A stretch of DNA of 64,000 bases from Streptomyces hygroscopicus. Its GTDB lineage: Bacteria; Actinomycetota; Actinomycetes; Streptomycetales; Streptomycetaceae. The translations under genes were made by a program, and so were the position numbers. The DNA lies in the NCBI RefSeq assembly GCF_026168105.1, contig NZ_LBMW01000013.1:62001-126000 (forward strand), written 5' to 3'. How positions within the stretch are numbered: position 1 is the stretch's first letter; each line of letters starts with the position of its first letter. The notes under the pieces were generated by a model. That model did not search any database, was not told the origin of the DNA, and saw only the letters and a program-made list of their open reading frames with translations. Shown here piece after piece: positions 36,252-44,797 of the stretch.

Positions 36252-36445
36252 TGACGTACTCCCGGTTCAAGGTCGACCCCCGACTTCCTACATCAGCTTG
36301 AAGGGTGGACTAACCAGCTGTCAGTGCGTAACGTCACGAAACGGACAGGTTCCTTGCCCTCGGGTTTATCTGGGAAGCCCCTTTGACCTGCGTGTATCCC
36401 GTTCTGAGGGAGATAGGTCACATCCTGGGGGAGATTGGATCACGA

Positions 36446-36486
36446 AACGGCCCGGAGCCGTGAGGGACACGGGGCTCCGGGCCGTT
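36446..36486 (-). terminator. Terminator of the thiolase gene
   Basis: AACGGCCCGGAGCC pairs with GGCTCCGGGCCGTT over 14 bp. On the minus strand the stem is followed by TCGTG with a short T-rich run, 50 nt after the stop at 36537. Confidence 0.75.
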
Positions 36487-36536
36487 GCGCAGGGTCCCGC
36501 GCGCGGGTCGTGCGGGACCCCGGCGCAGGCACTTCG

Positions 36537-37754
36537 TCAGCTGAGGCGCTCGATGATCATCGCCATGCCCTGGCCGCCGCCGACGCACATCGTCTCCAGG
36601 CCGAACTGCTTGTCGTGCCACTGGAGCGAGTTGATCAGCGTCGTGGTGATGCGGGCGCCGGTCATGCCGAAGGGGTGGCCGACGGCAATGGCACCGCCGT
36701 TGACGTTCAGCTTGTCCAGCGGGATCCCCAGGTCGCGGTAGGAGGGGATCACCTGGGCGGCGAAGGCTTCGTTGATCTCGACCAGGTCGATGTCGTCGAT
36801 GGTGAGACCGGCGCGCTGGAGGGCCTGCTTGCTGGCCTCGACGGGACCGTAGCCCATGATTTCGGGCGACAGCCCGGAGACGCCGGTGGAGACGATCCGC
36901 GCGAGCGGCGTGAGCCCCAGCTCCCGGGCCTTGGTGTCGCTCATGATCACCAGGGCGGCGGCGCCGTCGTTGAGGGGGCAGCAGTTGCCGGCGGTGACAC
37001 GGCCGTCGGGGCGGAAGACGGGCTTCAGGCCGGCCACGCCCTCCAGGGTGACGCCGGGGCGCGGACCGTCGTCCTTGCTGATGACCGTGCCGTCCGGGAG
37101 GGTCACCGGGATGATCTCGCGCTCCCAGAAGCCCTTGGCGATGGCCTGCTCGGCGAGGTTCTGCGAGCGGACGCCGAACTCGTCCATCTCTTCGCGGGTG
37201 ATGCCCTTCAGACGGGCGAGGTTCTCGGCGGTCTGGCCCATCGCGATGTACGGGTCGGGGAGCAGACCGTCCTCGCGCGGGTCGTGCCAGTCGGCGCCCT
37301 CGGACTCGGCGACGGAGGCGGTGCGGGCCTCGGCGTCGGCGAAGAGGGGGTTGTGGGTGCCCGGGATGTCCGAGGTGCCGTTGACGCTGCGGCTGACCGT
37401 CTCGACGCCCGCGGAGATGAAGACGTCGCCCTCTCCGGCCTTGATGGCGTGCAGAGCCATGCGGGAGGTCTGCAGGGAGGAGGAGCAGTAGCGGGTGATC
37501 GTACAGCCGGGGAGGTGGTCCATTCCCATCTGTACGGCGACGACACGTCCGAGGTTGTGGCCCTGCTCGCCGCCGGGAAGGCCGCAGCCGAGCATCAGGT
37601 CGTCGATGTCCTTCGGGTCCAGCGAGGGGACCTTGTCCAGGGCGGCCTGGATGATCGTGGCGGTGAGGTCGTCCGGACGGAGGTCCTTCAGAGAGCCCTT
37701 GAAGGCGCGACCGATGGGAGAGCGGGCGGTCGAGACGATGACGGCTTCGGGCAT
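36537..37754 (-). CDS. Acetyl-CoA acetyltransferase (thiolase)
   Basis: 405 residues from ATG 37754 (GGAG 7 nt upstream; the GTG one codon earlier is less well spaced). Thiolases condense two acetyl-CoA or cleave 3-ketoacyl-CoA. The catalytic triad is visible: nucleophilic Cys90 in [10 protein letters not shown], His in [12 protein letters not shown] near residue 360, and the C-terminal Cys in [37 protein letters not shown] is the usual core. It could serve fatty-acid degradation or supply of acetoacetyl-CoA; with no neighbouring beta-oxidation genes the direction is undecided. Palindromes upstream suggest a dedicated regulator. Confidence 0.93.
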   Translation of the reverse strand: MPEAVIVSTARSPIGRAFKGSLKDLRPDDLTATIIQAALDKVPSLDPKDIDDLMLGCGLPGGEQGHNLGRVVAVQMGMDHLPGCTITRYCSSSLQTSRMALHAIKAGEGDVFISAGVETVSRSVNGTSDIPGTHNPLFADAEARTASVAESEGADWHDPREDGLLPDPYIAMGQTAENLARLKGITREEMDEFGVRSQNLAEQAIAKGFWEREIIPVTLPDGTVISKDDGPRPGVTLEGVAGLKPVFRPDGRVTAGNCCPLNDGAAALVIMSDTKARELGLTPLARIVSTGVSGLSPEIMGYGPVEASKQALQRAGLTIDDIDLVEINEAFAAQVIPSYRDLGIPLDKLNVNGGAIAVGHPFGMTGARITTTLINSLQWHDKQFGLETMCVGGGQGMAMIIERLS

Positions 37755-37800
37755 CACGGCTCCATTGCACGAGGGGAAGCAGGGCTGTGGGGGAAGTTAC

Positions 37801-37864
37801 CCGTACGTACGGTGGAGGTCACGGGCGTTGGGGTGTGACTCGGGCCGCACTTTTCTAAGCGCTT
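37801..37864. promoter_or_regulatory. Two palindromes upstream of the thiolase gene
   Basis: CCGTACGTACGG (37801-37812) is a perfect 12-bp palindrome 47 nt upstream of ATG 37754. AAGCGCTT (37857-37864), within CTAAGCGCTTGCTT, is a second dyad further out. Both have the size and symmetry of TetR-family operators. No TetR gene is adjacent. Confidence 0.4.
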
Positions 37865-37995
37865 GCTTTTTCTCGGGGGAGTCGACCCGGACAACGACGT
37901 ACGGGTCGACCCGGACAGCGCACCGCGGGACGGGCGTGGACCGTCCCCTGCATGCTTCGTACCCGCACCCCGTACCAGCCTGAACTGCCTCCTCC

Positions 37996-39072
37996 TCATA
38001 TTCCCCCGCTCTCGACCTCGCTCGGGAGAGGAGGCTCCAATGGCGGGGCGGCCGGCGCGGGTGCCGGGGCCGCGTCCGGGGTGGGAAGGCGGCGGCGGCG
38101 CCTGCGTTTGAGGAGGGCCCAGGGGCCCCGCGGGCCCGTCGGCATGGCGGCCGTGACCTCGGTGCCGGCCTCCGAGGCCGCCTCCGCTGCCGCACGGGCC
38201 ACCGGGAGAAAGCCCTCGCGACGGGACACGTCCGGACGCTCCTCTTCCGCGGGCCACAGACCCAGCGCCGCGCACACCGTCGGCAGGACCGCCATCGCCG
38301 CCGTGGCGTAGCCCTCGGCCGAGGGGTGGTAGTTGTCGGGGCCGAACAGCTCGCGCGGGTTCGCTGCGAACTCGGGGCCCAGCAGGTCGCCCAGCGACAC
38401 CGTACGTCCGCCCTGTTCGACGACGCCGATCGTCTGGGCCGCGGCCAGCTGACGGGAGGCCCGGCGGGCCAGCCAGCGCAGCGGCTGCTGAACCGGCTCG
38501 ATCGTGCCCAGATCAGGGCAGGTGCCCACCACCACCTCCGCGCCCGCCGTCCGAAGGCGGCGGACCGCCGCAGACAGATGGCGCACCGAACGCGTCGGGG
38601 GCATGCGGTGCGTCACGTCGTTCGCCCCGACCATGATCACGCAGATGTCGGGGACCCGGTCCTGGTCCTCCAGGGCCAGCGCCACCTGGCGGTCCAGGTC
38701 ATCGGACTGCGCCCCTGGAAGGGCCGCGACACTCAGCTCCACCGGGCGCTCCGCCACAGCCGCGAGCCCCGACGCCAGCAGCGCGCCCGGCGTCTGACGC
38801 AACCGGTGCACGCCCTGTCCCGCCGCCGTGGAGTCGCCGAGCATCATCAGCCTCAGCGGTGGTCCGTTCAAGCCGGCGTACCCGCGCCCGTAGAGGCCGT
38901 CCGCGCTCGGCGGATGCGGACTGTGCCCGTTGCCCACATGCCGCTTGGCCATCTGCACCTCGGCGACCAGCAGTCCGACGGCGGCCGCTCCGACCAAGCC
39001 GATGCCTCCGCCGCCGTACGCCGCGCCCGCCGCGATGCGCCGGGCCACCCTCGCCCTCGACATGCTCGACAT
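37996..39072 (-). CDS. Secreted or membrane-anchored SGNH/GDSL hydrolase
   Basis: About 358 residues from ATG 39072; AGGAGG lies about 12 nt upstream, so the start could be off by a few codons. A membrane segment or uncleaved signal (GGGIGLVGAAAVGLLVAEV) is followed by the SGNH catalytic core. Block I is LMMLGDSTAAGQG with the nucleophilic Ser. Block III is VIMVGANDVTHR with the oxyanion Asn. Block V is LFGPDNYHPSAEGYATAA with the Asp/His pair. The basic, Pro/Ala-rich tail of about 60 residues (RRRRRRLPTPD...) is outside the domain. Likely an esterase, lipase or deacylase at the cell surface; substrate unknown. It is divergent from cbs. Confidence 0.85.
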   Translation of the reverse strand: MSSMSRARVARRIAAGAAYGGGGIGLVGAAAVGLLVAEVQMAKRHVGNGHSPHPPSADGLYGRGYAGLNGPPLRLMMLGDSTAAGQGVHRLRQTPGALLASGLAAVAERPVELSVAALPGAQSDDLDRQVALALEDQDRVPDICVIMVGANDVTHRMPPTRSVRHLSAAVRRLRTAGAEVVVGTCPDLGTIEPVQQPLRWLARRASRQLAAAQTIGVVEQGGRTVSLGDLLGPEFAANPRELFGPDNYHPSAEGYATAAMAVLPTVCAALGLWPAEEERPDVSRREGFLPVARAAAEAASEAGTEVTAAMPTGPRGPWALLKRRRRRRLPTPDAAPAPAPAAPPLEPPLPSEVESGGI

Positions 39073-39251
39073 GCGTCGCCGCCACCTCCTCGTAGCCGTA
39101 CATCCACTGCTTGCCCCGTACGCCCCGTCGCCCAATCTCAACAGGACGTGAACGCCCAGGACGGCCCGCGCTTGCGGACCGTCCGGCCGCGGGACCGCTT
39201 ACGCTGGCGGAAACATCACGACCACCCCTTTTGCAGCAACCGGAGACAACG

Positions 39252-40643
39252 GTGCAATTCCACGACTCGATGATCAGCCTGGTCGGCAACACCCCGCTGG
39301 TGAGGCTGAACCGTGTGACCGCCGGCATCCAGGCGACCGTCCTCGCGAAGGTCGAGTACTTCAACCCCGGCGGTTCGGTGAAGGACCGCATCGCCCTGCG
39401 CATGATCGAGGCGGCCGAGCAGAGCGGCGAGCTCAAGCCGGGAGGCACGATCGTCGAGCCGACCAGCGGGAACACCGGCGTGGGCCTTGCGATCGTGGCG
39501 CAGCAGAAGGGCTACAAGTGCATCTTCGTCTGCCCCGACAAGGTCTCCACCGACAAGATCAACGTGCTGCGTGCCTACGGCGCCGAAGTGGTCGTGTGCC
39601 CCACGGCGGTGGCCCCCGAGCACCCGGACTCGTACTACAACGTCTCCGACCGGCTCGTCCGTGAGACCCCCGGTGCCTGGAAGCCCGACCAGTACTCCAA
39701 CCCCAACAACCCCCTTTCGCACTACCACTCGACGGGGCCCGAGCTGTGGGAGCAGACGGAGGGGAAGATCACCCACTTCGTCGCCGGTGTCGGCACCGGC
39801 GGGACCATCTCCGGCACCGGGCGCTATCTGAAGGACGTCAGTGACGGACGCGTCAAGGTCATCGGCGCCGACCCCGAGGGGTCCGTCTACTCCGGCGGGT
39901 CCGGGCGGCCGTATCTCGTCGAGGGTGTGGGCGAGGACTTCTGGCCGACCGCCTACGACCCGACCGTCGCCGACGAGATCGTCGCGGTGTCCGACAAGGA
40001 CTCCTTCCAGATGACCCGTCGGCTGGCGAAGGAGGAGGGACTGCTCGTCGGCGGTTCCTGCGGCATGGCCGTCGTCGGGGCGCTGCGGGTCGCCGAGCGG
40101 CTGGGCCCGGACGACGTCGTGGTCGTGCTGCTGCCGGACAGCGGACGCGGCTACCTCAGCAAGATCTTCAACGACGAGTGGATGGCCGACTACGGCTTCC
40201 TGGAGGACGCCGGACCGAGCGCCCGCGTCGCGGACGTGCTCAACGACAAGGAGGGCGGCTCGATCCCCTCCCTGGTCCACATGCACCCCGACGAGACGGT
40301 GGGCCAGGCCATCGAGGTGCTGCGCGAGTACGGCGTCTCGCAGATGCCGATCGTCAAACCGGGCGCGGGTCACCCGGACGTGATGGCCGCCGAGGTCGTG
40401 GGGTCCGTCGTCGAACGCGAGCTGCTCGACGCCCTGTTCACCAAGCGCGCCTCGCTCGACGACCCGCTGGAGAAGCACATGTCCGCGCCGCTTCCGCAGG
40501 TCGGCTCCGGCGAGCCGGTCGGGGACCTGATGTCCGTACTCGGCACGGCCGACGCGGCGATCGTCCTGGTGGAGGGCAAGCCCACCGGAGTGGTCAGCCG
40601 ACAGGACCTGCTGGCGTTCCTGGCGAAGGGCGGAAAGCAGTAG
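39252..40643 (+). CDS. cbs: Cystathionine beta-synthase
   Basis: 463 residues from GTG 39252 (GGAG 6 nt upstream). The enzyme condenses homocysteine with serine (or O-acetylserine) to cystathionine in transsulfuration. A PLP fold type II domain spans about residues 1-330: the Schiff-base Lys44 in GGSVKDRIA, the phosphate loop SGNTGVGLA, PNNPLSHYHSTGPE, GVGTGGTISG and GGSCGMAV. The C-terminal third contains two CBS modules (SLVHMHPDETVGQAIEVLRE and VGDLMSVLGTADAAIVLVEG), which in relatives bind adenosyl ligands and regulate activity. There is no N-terminal heme domain. Cysteine synthase is the main alternative, but the CBS pair favours cystathionine beta-synthase. Confidence 0.93.
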   Translation: MQFHDSMISLVGNTPLVRLNRVTAGIQATVLAKVEYFNPGGSVKDRIALRMIEAAEQSGELKPGGTIVEPTSGNTGVGLAIVAQQKGYKCIFVCPDKVSTDKINVLRAYGAEVVVCPTAVAPEHPDSYYNVSDRLVRETPGAWKPDQYSNPNNPLSHYHSTGPELWEQTEGKITHFVAGVGTGGTISGTGRYLKDVSDGRVKVIGADPEGSVYSGGSGRPYLVEGVGEDFWPTAYDPTVADEIVAVSDKDSFQMTRRLAKEEGLLVGGSCGMAVVGALRVAERLGPDDVVVVLLPDSGRGYLSKIFNDEWMADYGFLEDAGPSARVADVLNDKEGGSIPSLVHMHPDETVGQAIEVLREYGVSQMPIVKPGAGHPDVMAAEVVGSVVERELLDALFTKRASLDDPLEKHMSAPLPQVGSGEPVGDLMSVLGTADAAIVLVEGKPTGVVSRQDLLAFLAKGGKQ

Positions 40644-41072
40644 CGAACGTCCGGTGAACCGGAGGTGTCGCCGGGAAACCCGTGCGGACGCAGGGCCCTT
40701 TGGCTTCGCGGAAGTGGTACGAGCGCGTCACGTCCGCGCAGCACCCGCTTAACACGGGTCCGGCACATTGGTGGGTGTCGGCAGGGCGGGAGCGGCTCCC
40801 CGCCCCAGCCGGCGCCGAACGGCGCCAAGGACCTCCGGAGCGGCTCCCGGACCTCCATGGACGCCAAGGACGCGCAAGCCCGGCCCTGACCCGGCCCGCG
40901 TCCCTCGCGGGGACCGCCGTCGTCCCGCCCCCCAGCCATGGGGGTGCGGCGGTCCCCGCGCATATCCCTTTTCCGGCTCTTCCTCCGGACGATCCCGGCT
41001 CTGTCCTCCGGGTGACGGGTCAGCGGGGGCGGGTGGTCGCCACTGCCCGAGCGCCCTGAGCCGCAGGGGCGG
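40644..41072. other. Intergenic region after cbs, containing a large terminator-like hairpin
   Basis: 429 bases with no supported gene. CGCGGGGACCGCCG (40906-40919) pairs perfectly with CGGCGGTCCCCGCG (40947-40960), with a further CCCCCA/TGGGGG pair inside the loop. A direct repeat of GGAGCGGCTCCC occurs at 40788 and 40836. The hairpin probably ends the cbs transcript. Confidence 0.65.
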
Positions 41073-41510
41073 TCAGTCCTGCCACTCGCCGTTCCGCGAG
41101 GAGCCGGAGCCGCGCCCGCCGAACGGACGAGGGGTGGTGCGGGCGGCCTGGACGGCGTTGACGCCGGCGATGCCCGCCCAGGTCACGAACAGCCCCGGCA
41201 GGTGGCCGTAGTACGCGCCGATCGCGGAGAGCGGGATCGCCAGCACCAGCGACACGATGCCGAAGCCGAAGCGCTCGGCCCAGGAGTCCGTGGGCTTCGG
41301 GGACCGCGCGCCGCGCGCCACCACCATTTGCTGCTCGGCGAGTTGCCGCCGCACCCGGCGGTCGACCACGCCCTCGATACGCTGGTCGACCTTCTCGAGG
41401 AACGATTCGACCAGCGCCGGCTCGTACTCCTCACCCAGTTCCCTGCGGGCCTGCAGAGTGGCGTTGAGTTCCTTCTTGAGGTCGGCGTCCCGCGCGTCCA
41501 TTCCGGTCAT
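41073..41510 (-). CDS. Small integral membrane protein, function unknown
   Basis: About 145 residues from ATG 41510; ATG 41501 is a plausible alternative. The first 60 residues are charged and helical (DADLKKELNATLQARRELGE, VDQRIEGVVDRRVRRQLAEQ), likely cytoplasmic and oligomeric. Two hydrophobic helices follow (FGIVSLVLAIPLSAIGAYYG, LFVTWAGIAGVNAVQAA), then a short basic tail. This arrangement of a cytoplasmic coiled region plus a two-helix membrane hairpin is seen in conserved Streptomyces membrane proteins without an assigned function. Confidence 0.75.
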   Translation of the reverse strand: MTGMDARDADLKKELNATLQARRELGEEYEPALVESFLEKVDQRIEGVVDRRVRRQLAEQQMVVARGARSPKPTDSWAERFGFGIVSLVLAIPLSAIGAYYGHLPGLFVTWAGIAGVNAVQAARTTPRPFGGRGSGSSRNGEWQD

Positions 41511-41587
41511 ACGGACCACGCTAGGGAACCCGGGCGCCCGCCGCACTGGGGATAGCCCCCCTCTTGCGGGAGGAGCGGGCGGGCAGT

Positions 41588-42274
41588 TCAGGGCAGCAGG
41601 GTCACGAGGCCCGTGTCGAGGTCGAAGCGCGCCGCTTCCACCTGCACCGGCCCGAACGCCGGATCCGCGCGGATCGCGTCCCGCGCCCAGACCGCGTGCG
41701 CCCGCACCGTGTGCTCGAGCCAGTCGCCGGGCAGCGCCCGGGTCCGGCGCGCGGCCGGGGCGATCTCGTCCACCAGCAGCCGCAGATGACCGGGCACCGA
41801 CGCGCCCGTGCGGAGGTGGTCGAGCGTCGCCGCCACCGTCCCGCACCGCTCGTGGCCGAGTACGAGCACCAGCGGGATGCGCAGTTCCTCGACGCCGTAC
41901 TGGACGGATCCGAGGACCGCCTCGTCCAGCACGGGGCCGGCCGTCCTCATACAGAGCAGATCACCGAGTCCCTGGTCGAAGACCAGCTCGGGCGGGACCC
42001 GGGAGTCGATGCAGCCGAGGACGACCGCGAACGGGTGCTGCCCGGCGGCCAGCAGGTGCCGCCGGGCCGATTCCTCGTGCGGATGGCGGGGTCGGCCGGC
42101 GGCGTACCGCCGGTTGCCGGCCAGCAGCTCGGCGAGTGCGTCGGGAGCGGTGAACGGCGGGCGGGAACGGGCGGTGTGGACGCTCGCGGTGCCGGAGGCG
42201 GCCGCCTCGGTGGGGGCGCCGGCCAGTGCGCCGACCGCCGTGGCCGTCAGAAAGGCTCTGCGGTTCGAGGCCAT
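41588..42274 (-). CDS. Tat-exported beta-carbonic anhydrase
   Basis: 228 residues. A twin-arginine signal (ASNRRAFLTATAVGAL) marks export in folded form, unusual but known for beta-carbonic anhydrases in streptomycetes. Zinc ligands are visible: Cys88 in GCIDSR, His141 and Cys144 in GHERCG, with the Asp90/Arg92 dyad that controls access to the metal. It interconverts CO2 and bicarbonate outside the membrane. It overlaps no other gene and is divergent from the lyase-like gene at 42633 across a 358-bp region. Confidence 0.92.
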   Translation of the reverse strand: MASNRRAFLTATAVGALAGAPTEAAASGTASVHTARSRPPFTAPDALAELLAGNRRYAAGRPRHPHEESARRHLLAAGQHPFAVVLGCIDSRVPPELVFDQGLGDLLCMRTAGPVLDEAVLGSVQYGVEELRIPLVLVLGHERCGTVAATLDHLRTGASVPGHLRLLVDEIAPAARRTRALPGDWLEHTVRAHAVWARDAIRADPAFGPVQVEAARFDLDTGLVTLLP

Positions 42275-42632
42275 GACGCTTCCTCAGGAGTCGTACGGGT
42301 CCTCGGAGGAGGATGAGCGCCGCGCTCACCGGGGGCGTTGAGCGCGACGCATGCTCACCGTACGCACTCCTGTGATGACAATGCGTATCCGTTTAAGGGC
42401 CCTTGGTCGATTCGTCGGCAGATCATCGCCGCCCGGATACCGCGGCTTGGTCGTCCGCCGGCGCATCGGTTCGTGTGCGCCGGAGCGCGCGTCGCGCAGC
42501 GGCGGACGGGCCGCCTGCATATCGCCATGCAGGGTTCTTGGTGTTTGAATAGGTGGTCGACGATCCGGCGCTTCGCGCCGGTCACTGTGGAACCGGGCAG
42601 GACTCGATGTCCGCGTCGAGAGAGGTGTGCGC
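42275..42632. other. Divergent intergenic region
   Basis: 358 bases upstream of both the carbonic anhydrase and the lyase-like gene. A perfect palindrome AAGGGCCCTT (42394-42403) and a hairpin CCGGCGCTTCGCGCCGG (42570-42586) are visible. An open frame from 42351 has no usable RBS and a basic, unstructured product, so I do not call it. Confidence 0.5.
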
Positions 42633-43130
42633 GTGATGTCGTCCCAGACCGTGGACGCACCGCTGACCGCGGCGCAGGACGTGTCGACCCTGAACGAGCC
42701 CGCCCACACCCGGCCGCGGCCCTTCCTCGCCGACCACGAGCCCGCCTCCTCCGGGGTGATGATCCTGGAGTACGCCGCCGGGGCCGCCCTCGGTGATCTG
42801 CGGGCCTTCTCCGCTCCCGCCTCAGTCGGTCACGCTGTACTCTCCCGGGGCGTCGAGGAGCAGGCCAGCTTCGCTTCGCTCGCCGCGCGCCAAACGCTGC
42901 GCGCCTGCGGTGCGTACCGTCTGGTGGTCGGCTGTGAACTGGTTGCCGCCGTACGGGCGCTGCACCTGCGTGACCTGAGGCCCGATCCGGAGCTTCCGGT
43001 GGGGCGGGCGCTGGAACTCGCCGAGTCGGTGCTCGGCGCAGACCTGGCCGACCGGCCGCTGACGGACGACGTGGCGGCGGCCCACCTGCTCGACCGGTTC
43101 ACGGACATCTGGAGGGGGAGCACGTCATGA
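42633..43130 (+). CDS. Fragmentary aromatic/histidine ammonia-lyase-like protein
   Basis: About 165 residues from GTG 42633 or ATG 42636 (GAGAGG upstream). From residue 35 on it follows the C-terminal part of histidine/aromatic amino acid lyases: SSGVMILEYAAGAALGDLRAF, then PASVGHAVLSRGVEEQASFASLAARQTLRACG, quoted in two parts here, and ELVAAVRALHLRDLRP. The MIO-forming Ala-Ser-Gly segment and the whole N-terminal two thirds are missing, so it cannot be a working lyase by itself. Its ATGA overlap with the RpiR regulator implies it is still translated. It may be a retained fragment with a binding or regulatory role, or a decaying gene. Confidence 0.65.
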   Translation: MMSSQTVDAPLTAAQDVSTLNEPAHTRPRPFLADHEPASSGVMILEYAAGAALGDLRAFSAPASVGHAVLSRGVEEQASFASLAARQTLRACGAYRLVVGCELVAAVRALHLRDLRPDPELPVGRALELAESVLGADLADRPLTDDVAAAHLLDRFTDIWRGSTS

Positions 43131-43972
43131 GCCTGACCGACAGCCCTGCCGCCCGGCTGCAGGCGCTCTTCGAGAGGCACCGGCTCACGCCGACCCAGCG
43201 GCGCATCGCGCACAGCATGGTGCGGCGGGCCGCCGACGTGCCGTTCCTGTCGAGCGTGGAACTGGCCGAACTCGCGGGGGTCAGCCAGCCGTCCGTCACG
43301 CGCTTCGCGGTCGCCCTCGGCTTCGACGGCTACCCGGCGCTGCGCAAGCACCTGCGCGACGTCGCGCCCGCGGCGGAGCAGGCGCCGGACCCCGGTTCCT
43401 ACAACGAGTACCAGCAGGCCGTCGAGGCCGAGATCGAGAACCTGAAGCACCTGGCGGAGGCTCTGGCCGACCCGCGGCCCGTGCAGAGGGCCGGACGGAT
43501 CCTCGCCGCCTCGCGCCCGCTGCTCGTGCTCGGTCTGCGGGCCGCGGCCTCCCAGGCGTACGGCTTCGCCTACTTCGCGGCGAAGGTCCACCCGGACGTC
43601 CGGCTGCTCAACGAGGGCGGCACGATGCTCCACGACCGCATCGACGCGGCCGCACGCGCGGGCGCGAGCGCCTTGCTGTGCTTTGCGCTGCCACGGCATC
43701 CGCGCGAGGTCGTGGAGACGCTGGAGCACGCCAAGGAGGCGGGTCTGACGGTGGTGACGGTCGCCGACTCGGCGTTCGCGCCGGTGGCCAAGGTCTCGGA
43801 TCTGCTGCTGCCGGCCGCCGTCGGTACGGGGCTCGCCTTCGACACGGCCTGTGCGCCGATGCTGCTCGGCCGGGTCCTCCTCGAGGCGATGTGCGACGAC
43901 CTGCCGGACGCGCAGGCGCGACTGGAGGAGTTCGACGCGCGGGCGGCGACCCGCGGGCTGTTCGTGGAGTAG
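43127..43972 (+). CDS. RpiR/MurR-family transcriptional regulator with SIS domain
   Basis: 281 residues. An N-terminal HTH (TPTQRRIAHSMVRRAADVPF, LSSVELAELAGVSQPSVTRFAVALGFDGYPALRKHL) is joined to a C-terminal SIS phosphosugar-binding domain (GRILAASRPLLVLGLRAAASQAYGFAYFAA, LLCFALPRHPREVVETLEHAKEAGLTVVTVADS). RpiR proteins typically sense sugar phosphates; in this locus, next to a lyase fragment and near a hut operon, the ligand may differ. ATG 43127 overlaps the upstream stop by 4 nt. Its targets may include the upstream gene itself. Confidence 0.9.
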   Translation: MSLTDSPAARLQALFERHRLTPTQRRIAHSMVRRAADVPFLSSVELAELAGVSQPSVTRFAVALGFDGYPALRKHLRDVAPAAEQAPDPGSYNEYQQAVEAEIENLKHLAEALADPRPVQRAGRILAASRPLLVLGLRAAASQAYGFAYFAAKVHPDVRLLNEGGTMLHDRIDAAARAGASALLCFALPRHPREVVETLEHAKEAGLTVVTVADSAFAPVAKVSDLLLPAAVGTGLAFDTACAPMLLGRVLLEAMCDDLPDAQARLEEFDARAATRGLFVE

Positions 43973-44406
43973 CCCCCGCCCGCGCCGGCAAGTACGACGT
44001 GCTTCAGGACCGCGCGGTCACCGTCCGCACCTGATGGCGCGGGCACCGCTGGTGGCTTCTGGCCGCCTTCGTGACCGCGCTCGCCGGCTCGTTGGCGGTG
44101 CCCGCCGCCGGTGTGTGACCGCGCTCGCCGGCTCGTTGGCGGTGCCCGCCGCCGGTGTGTGAGCCGCTCGCCGGAACCGGCGCCGGGCTGTGGCTGAAAG
44201 CCGTCCGGCCCGGCCGCCGCGAGCGCGCCGGCGAGGCGCTGCTGTGGGTGCGCGTCGACTGGCTCGGCCGCAGTGGCGCCGCCCCCGCGGGCAAGCCGGT
44301 CAAGGGCTACCGCAGTACCGGCACCGCGGCCGGCGGCGCGGCCCAGGGCGGGGCCGCGCCGCCGTACCGCCGAACTGGTCCGACGCGGGGAGCGGACGGC
44401 CCGGGG
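43973..44406 (+). pseudogene. Gene remnant containing a 44-bp tandem duplication
   Basis: No intact frame covers these 434 bases, but pieces look protein-coding: YDVLQDRAVTVRT, then WWLLAAFVTALAGSLAVPAAGV (membrane-helix-like), then GTGAGLWLKAVRPGRRERAG and EALLWVRVDWLGRSGAAPAG in another frame. A perfect 44-bp duplication (44071-44158) separates the parts and, being 2 mod 3, shifts the frame. Stops interrupt at about 44033 and 44117. It may be a broken membrane-protein gene; the identity is unknown. Confidence 0.4.
44071..44158. repeat. Perfect 44-bp tandem duplication
   Basis: GTGACCGCGCTCGCCGGCTC starts each copy at 44071 and 44115. Both copies run unchanged through CCCGCCGCCGGTGT, and a partial third start (GTGAGCCGCTCGCCGG) follows. 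Absence of divergence points to a recent event. Confidence 0.95.
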
Positions 44407-44781
44407 TCAGACCTCCAGATCCTCCTCGATCTTCTTCAGCTGGTGGCGGGCCATCGCGAGGTTGGCCCGCTTGGCGTCGAGCACGAGGTAGAGGAACAGA
44501 CCGTTGCCGCCGCGGCCGCTGATCAGCCGGATCAGGTGGTACTGGTCGGAGAGCGTGATCAGGATGTCCTCGATCTGCCCCTTGAGCCCCAGGTGTTCCA
44601 TGGTGCGCAGCTTGGACCGGACGACATCGGTGTTGCCTGCGGCCGCGACGGTGAGGTCGAAGCTCTTGCTGCCGCCCATCGTGCCCAGCGCCATGCCGCT
44701 GGTGTAGTCGACGAGGGCGACTCCGGTCGCGCCTTCGATGGAGGCGAGGGCCTCTTTCAGCGCGGTTTCGGTGTTGGCCAT
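44407..44781 (-). CDS. Roadblock/LC7 domain protein (operon gene 4)
   Basis: 124 residues from ATG 44781. A single Roadblock/LC7 fold: ALKEALASIEGATGVALVDY, TSGMALGTMGG, TVAAAGNTDVVRSKLRTME, GQIEDILITLSDQYHLIRLI and NGLFLYLVLDAKRANLAMAR. Roadblock proteins form homodimers that bind and regulate small Ras/MglA-type GTPases; in Streptomyces, related proteins are encoded in cvn (conservon) operons. Here it is the last gene of a four-gene minus-strand operon that has three Roadblock-like members but no visible GTPase. The gap to the preceding gene is 16 nt. Confidence 0.9.
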   Translation of the reverse strand: MANTETALKEALASIEGATGVALVDYTSGMALGTMGGSKSFDLTVAAAGNTDVVRSKLRTMEHLGLKGQIEDILITLSDQYHLIRLISGRGGNGLFLYLVLDAKRANLAMARHQLKKIEEDLEV

Positions 44782-44797
44782 TTAGGGGTGTGTCCTT

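Noticed and set aside
42351..42548. Possible leader peptide or small gene upstream of the lyase fragment
   Set aside because: No usable RBS, basic unstructured product, and frame not distinct from background.
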